A DNA stretch of 64,000 nt from Pseudidiomarina gelatinasegens (lineage in GTDB: Bacteria; Pseudomonadota; Gammaproteobacteria; Enterobacterales; Alteromonadaceae), in assembly GCF_004025325.1 (NCBI RefSeq), contig NZ_RSFE01000005.1:1-64000 (forward strand). The letters are read 5' to 3'. This document shows positions 43,887-54,207 of the stretch, one piece after another (position 1 is the stretch's first letter; each line of letters starts with the position of its first letter). The notes beneath the pieces were generated by a model. The model was not told the DNA's origin, ran no database searches, and was given only the letters and a program-made list of their open reading frames with translations. The position numbers and the translations under genes are program-made.

Positions 43887-44264
43887 ATGCAACCTATAGA
43901 AACAATGATACGCCGCTTTAGCAGCGCATGGGCAACCTTCGACACGGACGTGATTCTCGACGCCGTTACCGATGATTTTCGCTTTGGTATGGCTAATAGC
44001 GACGAAGTGATAAAAGGCAAAACAGCTTTCGCAGATTGGCTTCATAAAATGGGCAGCGGGGATGGCGGCAAAGCCACAATTACCCACCGCCAATTTTTGT
44101 TGGATGGCGATCGCGCGGTGCTGACAGGTGATCTTGAAATAACCTGCGAACTCGGCACTGAGCGTTTAGCCTTTTGTGATGTTTACGAATTAAACGGCAG
44201 CAAAATTAAAGGCCTTACGGCTTATCTTGCCAAGTATGGTGAGACCATAGCATGCCCAGCGTAA
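43887..44264 (+). CDS. SnoaL-like/NTF2-fold protein
   Basis: 125 residues of the cone-shaped NTF2 fold: MIRRFSSAWATFDTDVILDAVTDDFRF, then a strand-rich second half (HRQFLLDGDRAVLTGDLEIT, RLAFCDVYELNGSKI). Such domains act as isomerases, cyclases or ligand binders. GAGGA precedes the ATG. It follows the ECF gene on the same strand by 75 bp and may be its target. Function unassigned. Confidence 0.75.
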   Translation: MQPIETMIRRFSSAWATFDTDVILDAVTDDFRFGMANSDEVIKGKTAFADWLHKMGSGDGGKATITHRQFLLDGDRAVLTGDLEITCELGTERLAFCDVYELNGSKIKGLTAYLAKYGETIACPA

Positions 44265-44318
44265 CGCGAATTAAGGTTTATTTATTAGCCCTTAAGGTGG
44301 AGGACGGTGGTAATTGGC

Positions 44319-44346
44319 GCCGCTATTGATGATAATCAATAGCGGC
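44319..44346. terminator. Strong convergent terminator
   Basis: GCCGCTATTGAT (44319-44330), loop GATA and ATCAATAGCGGC (44335-44346) form a perfect 12-bp stem between two converging genes, the NTF2-fold gene and the gene at 44350. Confidence 0.75.
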
Positions 44347-44349
44347 ACT

Positions 44350-44808
44350 CTACATATCAGAAAAACGATTCGCTGTTTGCACCATTCGCTTTATCTCGTT
44401 TTCTTCAACATCTTTAATCGTATCAAGCAGCTCCTTGGCACTATCTGTGTCAACTCGAGAATAAAGGTGCTCGAAGAGTTCAATGACGTGATTATGATGT
44501 TCTACGGTTCTGTCCATAATATGCGCCATATCCTGCTCTTGGTATGGCGATTCACAATGGCCATGCTCAATGATTGGGTGTTTATCCATATAGTCATAAC
44601 ACCAAGTATTTAAGGCTTTCTTGTCAGCTGTATTTTCAAACCCTTGAACAATACGGGCAAGACTCCCTTCATGATCGGCTAAATAACTGAGGATCATCTG
44701 CGCACGTTCATCTTTGTTCAGCTTAGAACAGTGCTTTAAGCAATCCTTTAAATTTTTATGGAAAGAAACGGTCCAATTCAGCACATCTCTAATCGTTTCG
44801 ACTTGCAT
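44350..44808 (-). CDS. Four-helix-bundle, ferritin/hemerythrin-like protein
   Basis: 152 residues from ATG 44808 (AGGA 8 bases upstream; the ATG at 44829 lacks a good site). Entirely helical, with candidate metal ligands in SFHKNLKDC, LADHEGSLARI, VEHHNHVIELFEHL and VEENEIKRM. This pattern resembles small ferritin-like or hemerythrin-like proteins, and would bind iron or another metal. No signal peptide. I cannot name an exact family. It is divergent from the padR gene. Confidence 0.55.
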   Translation of the reverse strand: MQVETIRDVLNWTVSFHKNLKDCLKHCSKLNKDERAQMILSYLADHEGSLARIVQGFENTADKKALNTWCYDYMDKHPIIEHGHCESPYQEQDMAHIMDRTVEHHNHVIELFEHLYSRVDTDSAKELLDTIKDVEENEIKRMVQTANRFSDM

Positions 44809-44981
44809 GTGAATAGTCCTAGATGTCATCAATTTTTCTTATACTACGTCGCGAAAAATCCCCTGCTCATTAATGACGCTAGACCATGTTTTATTAATTT
44901 GCAAAAGAGCACGTTGCGCAAGAGCAGGCTAACCAGAAAAATAAATAGTTGCATTCTTACTAGGCGTCACCTAGTATACTT

Positions 44982-45014
44982 TACTGTGTCATATACAGTA
45001 TGCGGTACACAGTA
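44982..45014. promoter_or_regulatory. Operator-like inverted repeat upstream of padR
   Basis: TACTGTGT (44982-44989) is matched by ACACAGTA (45007-45014) with 17 bases between, enclosing a further ATATACAGTAT. It lies 17 bases before the padR ATG and is a good candidate for autoregulation by PadR. A second small palindrome, CTAGG-N5-CCTAG, lies at 44960-44974. Confidence 0.5.
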
Positions 45015-45030
45015 CTTATTAGGATTCCAC

Positions 45031-45381
45031 ATGACAACAGCACAACTGGATAAACTGAAGCTTGAACTTAGGCGTGGCGTGTTAGTTTTGGCGGTACTCG
45101 CATCGTTAAAAACACCGCACTACGGCTACTCATTACGCAAGCAACTGCATGAAGCAGGTGTCGACATTGACGAAGGCACACTGTACCCACTTATTCGCAG
45201 ACTGGCTGATCAAGGCTTACTTGATAGTGAATGGCAACAAGGTGAAGGCCGCGAACGCCGCTACTATCATTTGTCGGAACTTGGCGCTGAATTACTTGAG
45301 CAACTCATTCAAGAATGGCAGACATTAAATGGTGCTGTTACCCCTTTGCTAACCGGTAACAACGATAAGGAGAATAACTAA
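45031..45381 (+). CDS. PadR-family regulator
   Basis: 116 residues: winged HTH with RRGVLVLAVLASLKTPHYGYSL, DEGTLYPLIRRLADQGLL and GRERRYYHLSELG, all standard for PadR. ATG 45031 follows AGGATTCC. It is followed with a 1-base overlap (TAATG) by a HAAS membrane-protein gene, the usual partner that PadR proteins of this type control. Confidence 0.88.
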   Translation: MTTAQLDKLKLELRRGVLVLAVLASLKTPHYGYSLRKQLHEAGVDIDEGTLYPLIRRLADQGLLDSEWQQGEGRERRYYHLSELGAELLEQLIQEWQTLNGAVTPLLTGNNDKENN

Positions 45382-46307
45382 TGGATATGGTAGAACGCTA
45401 TATAGCAGCAGTACAGCGCGAGCTTCCTGAAGATAAACGCGATGATATCGGCCGCGAATTAAAGGCCAATATCCTTGATCAAATAGAGGCTCTCGAAGCG
45501 CAACAGGGTCAGTTCAATGATAGTGATGTGTCCAGTTTGCTCATTTCCATGGGGCACCCGCGAGACGTTGCTATAACGTATTACCCACCCAAGCCACTTA
45601 TTGCTTCTTCATTAATGCGACTCTACGCAAGCACCTTATATATGGTGCTTGGCGTACTCTTTGTTATCTCAGTCATAGAAGTAACCAGCACCTGGTTGGG
45701 TGGTAGCAGCATGGGCATAATTCGCTTTGTTTTCGCCATTGCCAGCGACTTCATCAATAGCGCCTTTTTCGCATTCAGTGCAATCACAATTTCCTTTGCA
45801 GTAATGTCTCGCAGTCAAACCAACGAAAATAAACCTCGCACTTGCCGTTGGAGTCCAGAGAAACTGCCGACTGCCAGCAAAAGTTGGCAACATATCGGCT
45901 TAGACAACATTTTCACTGACTTAGCCACCCTGCTTTTTTTGATTCTACTCATATGGTATCCCCTGTGGCGAAACGATAGTAATTCGTTATTCTCTACCGA
46001 GGCCCTGCAAATTTTACGTTGGTTCACTCCGGTGATTGGTGTGGCGGTAGTTCACAGCCTATGGCAACTTCGTGTGCGACTGTGGAGCGCTAGCATGTTA
46101 TGGCTGAATATAGGTGTGAACACTGCTTTTTTAGTGGTTTCACTTATTTTGATGCAGACTCAAGTGCTCCAGATTGAGACTCTGCCAACTCTCGACGATT
46201 GGGGAATAAACGTTGCCCAGTATGGCATTAACACAATTTTGATTGCAGTTGCGGTTATTTCTTCGTACGAAGTTATACGTGATGCGCGCCGAATTCGGCG
46301 CTTGTGA
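45381..46307 (+). CDS. HAAS-domain membrane protein, partner of PadR
   Basis: 308 residues. An N-terminal HAAS domain (MVERYIAAVQRELPEDKRDDIGREL to about 75) is followed by six or so membrane segments grouped as helix pairs. HAAS-membrane proteins (DUF1700-like) are encoded with PadR and are thought to be regulated or sensed at the membrane. It shares a TAATG junction with padR. Confidence 0.8.
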   Translation: MDMVERYIAAVQRELPEDKRDDIGRELKANILDQIEALEAQQGQFNDSDVSSLLISMGHPRDVAITYYPPKPLIASSLMRLYASTLYMVLGVLFVISVIEVTSTWLGGSSMGIIRFVFAIASDFINSAFFAFSAITISFAVMSRSQTNENKPRTCRWSPEKLPTASKSWQHIGLDNIFTDLATLLFLILLIWYPLWRNDSNSLFSTEALQILRWFTPVIGVAVVHSLWQLRVRLWSASMLWLNIGVNTAFLVVSLILMQTQVLQIETLPTLDDWGINVAQYGINTILIAVAVISSYEVIRDARRIRRL

Positions 46308-46327
46308 AAGTCATCTGAGCACGCAAG

Positions 46328-47377
46328 CTAAGCGCGGCAGTCGCCACAAATATCGGTTGTTGCCGCGTAAGCGAAGCTTTTTGCCAACAGGTGCCGCACT
46401 GATTCATCGCAGTAATGCTTGCGGGTTACATGCATGTGTGAGCGCAAGCGTCCTTTCAAAACGTTATTGCCAACATCTGTCAGCAAAGGATTATTTGGAT
46501 CGGTTGTTGGCCCTGAAGCTTTTGCTTTTAGTTCGGGTGGCAAAGCCAGCACCGGTATTGTAGCTGACAATTGTGCGGCCATAAAAAACGCTATCGAATA
46601 CCGTTCAACGCCGTGTATGGGGCTCTCAACTTTATGATTTGTCGCTTTCAATAAGCCATTAGAAGCGAGCTCTAAGAGCTCACCAATATTAACAACCAGC
46701 GCACCAGGAATGGGCGCGACGTCAATCCATTCATTACCACGTTCAACTTTAAGACCACTTTGTGAGTCTTGCATAACGAGCGTGAGGTATCCGGGGTCTT
46801 TATGCGCGCCTACACCTTGCTGCTGTGACTCCTGCGCAGGATAACGAATCAGCTTAGCGTGTGTATAGGGTTGTCCACCAATAGTATGGTCGAGTGCATT
46901 GCGATCTACGCCTAACGACTCACAGAGTTTCTGCAGTAAATTAACTGTTATGCCGCTTAACTTACGTTGCAGTGTCGTTAATTCAGGCTTGAGCTTCGGC
47001 ATGGTGGTAGGCCATAAGTTCGGCCCAATGAGCTTTTGCCAAGGGTACTGCAACTGTTGCTCAGGCAGTGCCTGTTCTTCATTCATCCAATCAAATTGCT
47101 CACGGGCATCAAGACGACCTGCGGTCATTTCGTTGCCCATGGCGTTATAGCCACGAAAATGGGGCGACTGAATCATATCAACCGTTTGTTTTTCTTCCGC
47201 CGAGAGCTGAAAGAACGCACGACTCAACGCAAGGTACTCTTGTTGAGCGTCACGCGTTATGCCGTGATCAACAAGGTAGAAAAATCCGACTTCGCTGGCA
47301 GCGTGGCGCAATTTATTCAAGCCATCGTCGGAATCGAGCGATGCCATAGAAATAATCGGTAATGTCGCAGCGTTCAT
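46328..47377 (-). CDS. 2-oxoglutarate/Fe(II)-dependent oxygenase (IPNS-like)
   Basis: 349 residues with the N-terminal block ASEVGFFYLVDHGI and the double-stranded beta-helix core: Fe ligands in GAHKDPGYLTLV (His, Asp) and ATNHKVESP (His), with the 2-oxoglutarate Arg in RYSIAFF. Such enzymes hydroxylate or desaturate small molecules. AGGAGG precedes ATG 47377. The natural substrate is not readable; the gene stands alone, with a short gap to the converging PadR/HAAS pair. Confidence 0.85.
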   Translation of the reverse strand: MNAATLPIISMASLDSDDGLNKLRHAASEVGFFYLVDHGITRDAQQEYLALSRAFFQLSAEEKQTVDMIQSPHFRGYNAMGNEMTAGRLDAREQFDWMNEEQALPEQQLQYPWQKLIGPNLWPTTMPKLKPELTTLQRKLSGITVNLLQKLCESLGVDRNALDHTIGGQPYTHAKLIRYPAQESQQQGVGAHKDPGYLTLVMQDSQSGLKVERGNEWIDVAPIPGALVVNIGELLELASNGLLKATNHKVESPIHGVERYSIAFFMAAQLSATIPVLALPPELKAKASGPTTDPNNPLLTDVGNNVLKGRLRSHMHVTRKHYCDESVRHLLAKSFAYAATTDICGDCRA

Positions 47378-47520
47378 AAGCGCCTCCTATTAGCGTAGTG
47401 GCGCTCAATATATGACACTAGCTATAATTTATGAACGAACGAATCCGTCTATGTTAGATTGTTTCGCTATAGCCAGAGGCTTTTAGTATTCTGGGGCTGG
47501 CGTTTTCTCGCGTGCGCAGG

Positions 47521-48606
47521 CTAGTCCTGCGCTTTATTCAAGGCCTGAATTGCGAAGCTTCCTAACCAATGCCCGCCTTCGTAGCTGTCACCAATCAAGT
47601 TCGGGTACGAATACGCCATGTGCGCGTCTGCCACAGCACTCAAATGTGCATATTGTGGGAATTCGTTTGCTAAGGCATAAAGGTTCCAGGCACGGCTGAA
47701 ATTTAAACCGTCCAAGTGCACCAGTTTACCGTCGCTGCGGTCACTTACTTTACCCACTTCTAAGCTGTAATTTTTGTCAGCCAATTGCGGCATAAATACG
47801 TTTAACCATGTCAAAAACTCTTGCTTGGACAACACCCGTTGCATCAAGCCTATCTCCTCAAGACACGGTGAAATAAAATCATAACCACTCGGCTCCCAGC
47901 TGATTGGGCAGTCTTTATCAGCAATAAAGTAGTGTTTGGCACGCTGTTCAATCAACATCTGCAGTTCGCTCAGCTCATGATTGACGGCGTAGTCATAAGC
48001 GAAACTTAAGCCAAAAGCGGTATTGGTGTGCTCACCCACGCGCACTGGGTAGAGTAATTGTGGCAAGAATTTGAGATAACGATCAATAATAACGTCCGTC
48101 AACGGCTGTAAATTAGCAGCCAATTCTTGTCCAAGCGGGTCTTCCCATGCGTTCAACTCGTCCGACAGCTTTAACAGCCACGCCCAGCCATAAGTACGCT
48201 CGAACGTTTTATTAATCTCCTTGCTAAAGAATGCTGCTTCGCGCAGACCATTCTCTTGTGTGATATTACGTTTTAACACGTCTCGCGCCTGTTCGGCGTT
48301 TGCCATATCCGGAAATTGTCGTAACAACGTTACCAACGACCAGTAACCATGGGCTGCGCTGTGCCAGTCAAAGCACCCATAAAATATCGGATGATGTTCC
48401 GAAGGCTCCTGCAAATCTTCAGCACTGCCAAGCACAATACCGGTTTTATACGGGTAAGGCGTTTCAACACAGTGTAGGGGTAGCGCCACTAACTTATCTG
48501 CTTCGCTTAGCGTTAACTTGTGCTCCGAGTTATTGCTGGCGAACGCTTGGCCAGAAAACCCAAATGCTAGAAATAATGCACTGCTGATAAGGTAGCTTTT
48601 GTTCAT
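47521..48606 (-). CDS. DUF2891-family exported protein
   Basis: 361 residues with a signal peptide (SGQAFA, cleavage about 24). The body has the DUF2891 blocks HPIFYGCFDWHSAAHGYWSLV and GDSYEGGHWLGSFA. It is all-alpha, an (alpha/alpha)n-barrel-like fold. The function of the family is unknown; some relatives are suspected to act on glycans. AAGGAA precedes the ATG. It is divergent from the aminotransferase gene. Confidence 0.8.
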   Translation of the reverse strand: MNKSYLISSALFLAFGFSGQAFASNNSEHKLTLSEADKLVALPLHCVETPYPYKTGIVLGSAEDLQEPSEHHPIFYGCFDWHSAAHGYWSLVTLLRQFPDMANAEQARDVLKRNITQENGLREAAFFSKEINKTFERTYGWAWLLKLSDELNAWEDPLGQELAANLQPLTDVIIDRYLKFLPQLLYPVRVGEHTNTAFGLSFAYDYAVNHELSELQMLIEQRAKHYFIADKDCPISWEPSGYDFISPCLEEIGLMQRVLSKQEFLTWLNVFMPQLADKNYSLEVGKVSDRSDGKLVHLDGLNFSRAWNLYALANEFPQYAHLSAVADAHMAYSYPNLIGDSYEGGHWLGSFAIQALNKAQD

Positions 48607-48757
48607 CTTATTTCCTTTCTGAAAGTTGAGTTAATTCTGAGGATATGCGCTACAGCTTAAAACAAATGACCGGCCATTGTTGACATTAATTTTGCGGTTC
48701 GGCTGCCTGCCCAGTAAACTCAATATACAACCAACAAAAAAACAACTGAGTGAAGTT

Positions 48758-49756
48758 ATGGCTGCTTTTGGTAGTGTATTTATGCCTGAAATGGCGCTGA
48801 GCACCTTCAATGGTGAGCACTGGAGCGCAGCGCAAAACGTGGCGGCAGATAAAATTAGCCTGCACCCGGGCGCCCATGTACTGCATTATGCCAGCACCTG
48901 TTTTGAGGGGCTGAAAGCGTTTCGGCATGAAGACGGGTCGATTAATATTTTTCGAATGGATGCGAATATTAAGCGCTTAGCTCAAAGTACCCGCTTACTG
49001 ACGTTGCCTAAGTTTTCTCCGGAGTTAATTGAAGAAATGATTGTTGGCATCGTCAAACGTTTTGCCACTGAAGTGCCAGCGCCTCCGGGCTCTATGTACA
49101 TTCGCCCCACCCATATCGGAACTGAGCCAACTATAGGCAAAGCGGCAGCACCAAGCGCAACATCAATGCTCTATGTACTTCTTTCACCAGTCGGTGACTA
49201 CTTTAGCGGCGGTGCGAAACCACTGCGTTTATTACTGGAAGAAGACGGCATGCGCTGTGCGCCGCATATGGGCATGGTCAAAAGTGGCGGCAATTACGCC
49301 AGCGCCTTACAACCCATTCTACAAGCGAAGCAGGCGGTAAATGCCGACCAGGTTCTGTTTTGTCCAAATGGTGATGTGCAAGAAACGGGAGCTGCGAACT
49401 TCCTTTTAATCGATGGCAATGAAATTATTACCAAAGACCTGGATACTAGCTTTTTACACGGCATTACGCGCGACTCATTGTTAACGCTGGCGCGCAATAT
49501 GGGCATGCAAATAAGTGAACGAAAGCTTAGCGTGGATGAGCTGCTAGAGCGCGCCAGCAAGCCGCATACCGAAGCATCATTGTCAGGTACCGCAGCGGTG
49601 ATGACGCCGATTGGCACCTTAATCCACAACGGCAAAGAGTATACCGTGGGCAATGGTGGTGCGAAAACGCCAACAATTGATAAGCTTCGCAGCGCGTTAA
49701 ACGCGCTGCAATGGGGGAAAGCGCCCGACCCTTACGGCTGGCTAACCCGCGTTTAG
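48758..49756 (+). CDS. ilvE: Branched-chain amino acid aminotransferase
   Basis: 332 residues of the class IV PLP aminotransferases: YASTCFEGLKAFRHEDG, the lysine in VKSGGNYASAL, VQETGAANFLLID and SLSGTAAVMTPIG near the end. The layout with the long BCAT-type N-terminus (class II BCAT) suggests transamination of leucine, isoleucine and valine. ATG 48758 is chosen, giving MAAFGSVFMPEMALS. Housekeeping gene. Confidence 0.85.
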   Translation: MAAFGSVFMPEMALSTFNGEHWSAAQNVAADKISLHPGAHVLHYASTCFEGLKAFRHEDGSINIFRMDANIKRLAQSTRLLTLPKFSPELIEEMIVGIVKRFATEVPAPPGSMYIRPTHIGTEPTIGKAAAPSATSMLYVLLSPVGDYFSGGAKPLRLLLEEDGMRCAPHMGMVKSGGNYASALQPILQAKQAVNADQVLFCPNGDVQETGAANFLLIDGNEIITKDLDTSFLHGITRDSLLTLARNMGMQISERKLSVDELLERASKPHTEASLSGTAAVMTPIGTLIHNGKEYTVGNGGAKTPTIDKLRSALNALQWGKAPDPYGWLTRV

Positions 49757-49781
49757 CTGCCGGGCTTGCGGTAGTGGCTTG

Positions 49782-51368
49782 TTAGAGTTGCTGCCGCAGG
49801 TAATCATCATAAGTGCCTGAGAAATCACGCATGCCCTGATCAGTTAGCTCAATAATGCGCGACGCCAGCGATGACACAAATTCGCGGTCATGGCTAACAA
49901 ACAACAAGGTGCCTTCGTAATGCTCAAGCGCCAAATTTAGGGCTTCGATGGATTCCATATCCAAGTGGTTGGTTGGTTCATCCATAATCAAGATGTTTGG
50001 CCGTTGCATGATCAATTTGCCAAATATCATGCGGCCTTTTTCACCACCCGAAAGAATGGTGACCGGCTTTTTAATGTCGTCTTGCGAAAACAGCATACGC
50101 CCCAGCACACCGCGTATAGCCTGCTCGTCATGATGCGGTTGTTTCCATTGGCTCATCCAATCAAATACGCTGATTTTATCTTTAAACCAGTCTGCGTGGT
50201 CTTGTGCATAGTAACCAATACTGACGTTTTCAGACCATTTGATAAGCCCACTTTCTGGCGTGTGTTGGCCGACTAAGCATTTCAGCAAGGTGGTTTTACC
50301 GATACCGTTGGCGCCCAAAATAGCGACTTTTTCGCCGACTTCAATCATTGTGCTCAGGTTTTTTAGCACCTTCAAATCATCAAAAGACTTATTCAAGCCT
50401 TCTATTTCTAGCGCCAGCCGGTAGAGCTTCTTCTCTTGCTCAAATCGAATGAAGGGGCTGACGCGGCTCGAGGCCTTTACCTCAGCGAGCTGAATTTTTT
50501 CAATTTGCTTAGCCCGCGAAGTTGCTTGTTTTGCTTTTGAGGCATTCGCAGAGAAACGACTCACAAACTGTTGCAGTTCGGCAATTTTCTCTTTCTTTTT
50601 CGTATTTTCATTCAATAGCTGCTCGCGTGCTTGAGTAGCTGCAAACATGTATTGATCGTAATTACCTGGGTACACGCGCAATTCGCCATAGTCGATATCC
50701 GCCATATGCGTACACACACTATTTAAGAAGTGACGGTCGTGCGAAATAATGATCATGGTGGCTTGACGTTCGTTGAGCACATTTTCAAGCCAACGAATGG
50801 TGTTGATGTCCAAGTTGTTGGTGGGTTCGTCAAGCAGCATGATGTCCGGTTCAGAAAACAGTACCTGCGCCAGCAATACCCGAAGCTTAAGACCTGGTGC
50901 AATATCACTCATTAATCCAAAGTGCGCTTCCAGCGGTATACCAACGCCAAGCAATAATTCGCCCGCGCGCGACTCAGACGTGTAACCGTCCATTTCTGCA
51001 AACGCTACTTCAAGGTCCGCAACACGCATGCCGTCGTCTTCACTCATTTCGGCCATACCATAAATGCGGTCACGCTCCGCCTTGACCTTCCACAGTTCTT
51101 CGTGGCCCATGATGACGGTGTCAATTACACTGTATTGCTCATAAGCGAACTGGTCTTGGCGTAATTTACCGACGCGCATATTCGGCTCAACCGAAACGTT
51201 GCCGGCTGATGGCTCAAGCTCACCACTAAGAATGCGCATAAACGTAGATTTGCCGCAGCCATTTGCGCCAATCAAGCCGTATCGATTGCCTTCGCCAAAC
51301 TTAACAGAGATATTTTCAAAAAGAGGTTTTGCACCAAATTGCATGGTGATATTTGCAGCAGAAATCAC
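49782..51368 (-). CDS. ybiT: ABC-F ATPase YbiT
   Basis: About 528 residues with two ATP sites: [13 protein letters not shown] (about 30-45) and [13 protein letters not shown], signature motifs and [19 protein letters not shown]. The inter-domain linker ([25 protein letters not shown]) matches YbiT of E. coli closely. It is a ribosome-associated translation factor, not a transporter. The start is GTG 51368 or 51377, with a weak ribosome site; 51368 aligns with YbiT. Confidence 0.9.
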   Translation of the reverse strand: MISAANITMQFGAKPLFENISVKFGEGNRYGLIGANGCGKSTFMRILSGELEPSAGNVSVEPNMRVGKLRQDQFAYEQYSVIDTVIMGHEELWKVKAERDRIYGMAEMSEDDGMRVADLEVAFAEMDGYTSESRAGELLLGVGIPLEAHFGLMSDIAPGLKLRVLLAQVLFSEPDIMLLDEPTNNLDINTIRWLENVLNERQATMIIISHDRHFLNSVCTHMADIDYGELRVYPGNYDQYMFAATQAREQLLNENTKKKEKIAELQQFVSRFSANASKAKQATSRAKQIEKIQLAEVKASSRVSPFIRFEQEKKLYRLALEIEGLNKSFDDLKVLKNLSTMIEVGEKVAILGANGIGKTTLLKCLVGQHTPESGLIKWSENVSIGYYAQDHADWFKDKISVFDWMSQWKQPHHDEQAIRGVLGRMLFSQDDIKKPVTILSGGEKGRMIFGKLIMQRPNILIMDEPTNHLDMESIEALNLALEHYEGTLLFVSHDREFVSSLASRIIELTDQGMRDFSGTYDDYLRQQL

Positions 51369-51578
51369 GTTGTACACCCGAACAAAAAATAGGCGCGTAA
51401 TCTACGTGTTTTAGCGGCAAATTACAAAGGAAGTTTACGGTGTTGTGGCTAGTCGATGCTTATACTTCTTACTAGCCTTGATTTCCTTGTGTTTTTACCT
51501 TTTGCCACATAGTCTTAACGTCAGGCGCTTTAAAGGATATAACACCCATGCCCGAACACAAAATTTAACGAGGACGAT

Positions 51579-52619
51579 TTGAACCCTAGCCTTCCTGTTA
51601 TTGTAATACCAGCCTTTAACCCTGATCAGCGGTTGCTGAATGTGGTTGCTGACTTACAAAATCATCGAGAACTGTTTGAAGCGATTGTGATTGTGAATGA
51701 TGGTAGCGAGAGCACCGAGATATTCACTGCCATCCCACCAGCGGAAAACCTGCATGTGCTGAGCCATGATGATAACTGTGGTAAAGGTGCAGCATTAAAA
51801 ACAGCTTTTCGTTGGGTTCGTACGCACAAGCAAAGCGCACAGGGCGTAGTCACCGCGGATGCCGATGGCCAGCACTTACCAGAAGACATTGTGAAGGTTT
51901 TACAAGCCTTTAAACAACAGCCTCAAGCTCTCTGGCTAGGCAGCCGTAATTTCAAAGAAAAAGGCATCCCGTTTCGATCAAGGCTTGGCAATACCTTCGC
52001 TCGTTATACCTTTCAGCTCGGATTACGGATAAAGGTACCGGATACCCAAACTGGGCTTCGTGGCATTCCCAATGGTTTACTCGATGACCTTATCAACACA
52101 CCCAGCAACCACTATGAATTTGAGTTGGACATGTTGATTCTGGCTAAGCGTCAAGGCCTTCAGCTCTGCAGCACCGAGATTACCACTGTGTATGAACAAG
52201 ACAACGCCAGTAGCCATTTTAAACCGCTGCAAGACTCCATAATTATTTATAAAAATTTCCTTAAGTTCTCTGGCGTCGGTATTGCGTCGGCTGGCATCGA
52301 CTACGGCCTGTTTGCCCTGATTTATGGCTTAACCGGAGAGATTTTAGTCGCTATCGCGGCCGCCCGTTTGGTCTCAGGTATCTTTAATTTCACATTAAAT
52401 CGTCAATGGGTGTTCGGTCGCGGCAGTTCGCTAACCCGTGATGCGACAAAATATACGCTGCTTGCGGTGATCTTGGTGGGCCTCAACTATGTCTTTACCA
52501 AGGGGCTTTTATGGGTCGGTGTTACGCCCTTTATTGGCAAGCCTCTAGCAGAAGTTATTGTGTTCCTGCTGAGCTATCGCTTTCAAAAGAAACTTGTTTT
52601 TGGCAATAGCACGCACTAA
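51579..52619 (+). CDS. GT2 glycosyltransferase fused to a GtrA-like membrane domain
   Basis: 346 residues. The first 220 are a family 2 glycosyltransferase (VIVIPAFNP, IVNDGS, TADADGQHLPEDI). The remainder is a four-helix GtrA-type domain (KFSGVGIASAGIDYGLFALIYGLTG, FNFTLNRQWVFGR) that flips lipid-linked sugars or anchors the enzyme. It likely transfers a sugar onto a polyprenyl phosphate. TTG 51579 with GAGG upstream is the start. Confidence 0.85.
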   Translation: MNPSLPVIVIPAFNPDQRLLNVVADLQNHRELFEAIVIVNDGSESTEIFTAIPPAENLHVLSHDDNCGKGAALKTAFRWVRTHKQSAQGVVTADADGQHLPEDIVKVLQAFKQQPQALWLGSRNFKEKGIPFRSRLGNTFARYTFQLGLRIKVPDTQTGLRGIPNGLLDDLINTPSNHYEFELDMLILAKRQGLQLCSTEITTVYEQDNASSHFKPLQDSIIIYKNFLKFSGVGIASAGIDYGLFALIYGLTGEILVAIAAARLVSGIFNFTLNRQWVFGRGSSLTRDATKYTLLAVILVGLNYVFTKGLLWVGVTPFIGKPLAEVIVFLLSYRFQKKLVFGNSTH

Positions 52620-52707
52620 AACGCATTACCTTTTCTTAGCGTTTTGTTCTATAAATAATTCATTGTTCGCTTACAGTGTGTAAGCGACTTCATGCGAGAT
52701 GACAATT

Positions 52708-53163
52708 ATGTTGAATGAATTCAAAAAGTTTGCCATGAAAGGCAACGTTGTCGATATGGCGGTAGGTATTATTATCGGGGGTGCCTTTAGCACCATCGTA
52801 AAAAGCTTTGTCGCCGACATTATCATGCCACCTATTGGCCTCATGCTCGGCGGTGTCGACTTCACCGATATGTTTATAGTATTACGCGAAGGTGTTGAGA
52901 CCGCTGGCCCCTACGTTGCGCTCGCTGACGCTCAAGCTGCAGGGGCTGTCACCATCAACTACGGTGTGTTCATTACCAACACCATCAGCTTTATTATTGT
53001 AGCCTTTGCCGTGTTTTGGCTCATTAAAGGCATGAACAGCTTACGCACGAAAGAAGAGCCCGCGCCAGTCACCACTAAAAACTGCGAATTTTGCTGCTCT
53101 TCAATTCCGTTGGCCGCGAAGCGCTGCCCTGCTTGTACCTCCGAATTGCCGACCCAAAACTAA
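52708..53163 (+). CDS. mscL: Large-conductance mechanosensitive channel with a C-terminal zinc-ribbon
   Basis: 151 residues. The first 115 match Msc[28 protein letters not shown] (pore helix), the periplasmic loop and the second helix [18 protein letters not shown]. Instead of the usual amphipathic bundle the tail has two CxxC pairs (CEFC...CPAC), a small zinc-ribbon. The tail is intact and in frame. The stop overlaps the convergent sbtA stop. Confidence 0.9.
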   Translation: MLNEFKKFAMKGNVVDMAVGIIIGGAFSTIVKSFVADIIMPPIGLMLGGVDFTDMFIVLREGVETAGPYVALADAQAAGAVTINYGVFITNTISFIIVAFAVFWLIKGMNSLRTKEEPAPVTTKNCEFCCSSIPLAAKRCPACTSELPTQN

Positions 53164-54089
53164 AGCTGTGTAGCCAGAAACGGGATATAAACAATCACGT
53201 TCAACGGAAACGTAACCCCCAGAGATGCCAACATTGCTTTACTGATGTTGGCATCCGGGATTGCTGCACGGATGGCCGCGGGCGCGGCAATATACGAAGC
53301 GCTTGCCGTTAGTGCTGCCAAGATCAACACGCTGCCTGGCTGTAAACCCAAATAACTACCAAGTAACAGCCCCGGCCACACTAATGCAAGTGGCGCTAGC
53401 GCAGCAAACACAACCAAACGCCAATGCTCAAGCGGTAAAGGCCGGCAGATTCGGGCGGTCGTTAGTCCCATTTCGAGCAGGAATAACGCCAACAAGACTT
53501 TGAACCCATCAACGACCAACGGTGATATTGCACTGAGCCCACTTGGGCCATACAGCCACCCCAGGGCTACCCCACCCATCAACAAAATCACGCCACGACT
53601 GGTAAATGCTTCGTGCCATATGGCCAGCATATTCGTATTTTTACCCTCTTCTCCCAGCTTCCAATGATACAGCGCTAGCATCACAATAATTGCCGGTAAC
53701 TCGAGTATCACCAGATACAGTGTGGTATCAGCCGATATTGGTAAGTTAAAACTTTCAGCTAAGGCCCAAGCGACCGCGAAGGTTCCCGCACTTACTGAAC
53801 CATAGTGAGCGGCGATACTAATCGCATCAACGTGGGCGAGACGCACCCATTTTTTCAGTACGGGCAACAGGATAATTGGAATCACTAGGCCAAGCAGCAT
53901 GATGGCAGCTAAGTGCGACCAAACAATTGTCTGCTGTTCGCTGTGTAGCGCTAAACCACCTTTGATACCAATACTCAGCATCAATAATATTGAAAGAATT
54001 TCATAAATCTGACCCGGCACTTTCAAGTCTGACTTGACGACGCCCGCGATAAGACCAAGGATAAAAAATGCAATGACAATATCTGGCAT
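53160..54089 (-). CDS. sbtA: SbtA-type sodium-dependent bicarbonate transporter
   Basis: 309 residues with about ten membrane segments. The family motif [15 protein letters not shown] and the inverted repeat of two five-helix halves are visible ([17 protein letters not shown] and [12 protein letters not shown]). It imports bicarbonate or a related small anion. It is divergent from a LysR gene (118-bp shared region), a common arrangement for sbtA outside cyanobacteria. Confidence 0.85.
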   Translation of the reverse strand: MPDIVIAFFILGLIAGVVKSDLKVPGQIYEILSILLMLSIGIKGGLALHSEQQTIVWSHLAAIMLLGLVIPIILLPVLKKWVRLAHVDAISIAAHYGSVSAGTFAVAWALAESFNLPISADTTLYLVILELPAIIVMLALYHWKLGEEGKNTNMLAIWHEAFTSRGVILLMGGVALGWLYGPSGLSAISPLVVDGFKVLLALFLLEMGLTTARICRPLPLEHWRLVVFAALAPLALVWPGLLLGSYLGLQPGSVLILAALTASASYIAAPAAIRAAIPDANISKAMLASLGVTFPLNVIVYIPFLATQL

Positions 54090-54207
54090 AAAAAGTCCTG
54101 TTGTTTAAATTGCGCGCCAGTATGCAAAAATATGTGTATTATTAAAAATAAATAAAACAGTTGTTATGCATAGATAATCATCTATACATTAATTTTAAGG
54201 TTATGCC

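Noticed and set aside
44984-44998. LexA box CTGTGTCATATACAG before padR
   Set aside because: The spacing is CTG-N9-CAG rather than N10, and the site is better explained as part of the PadR operator.
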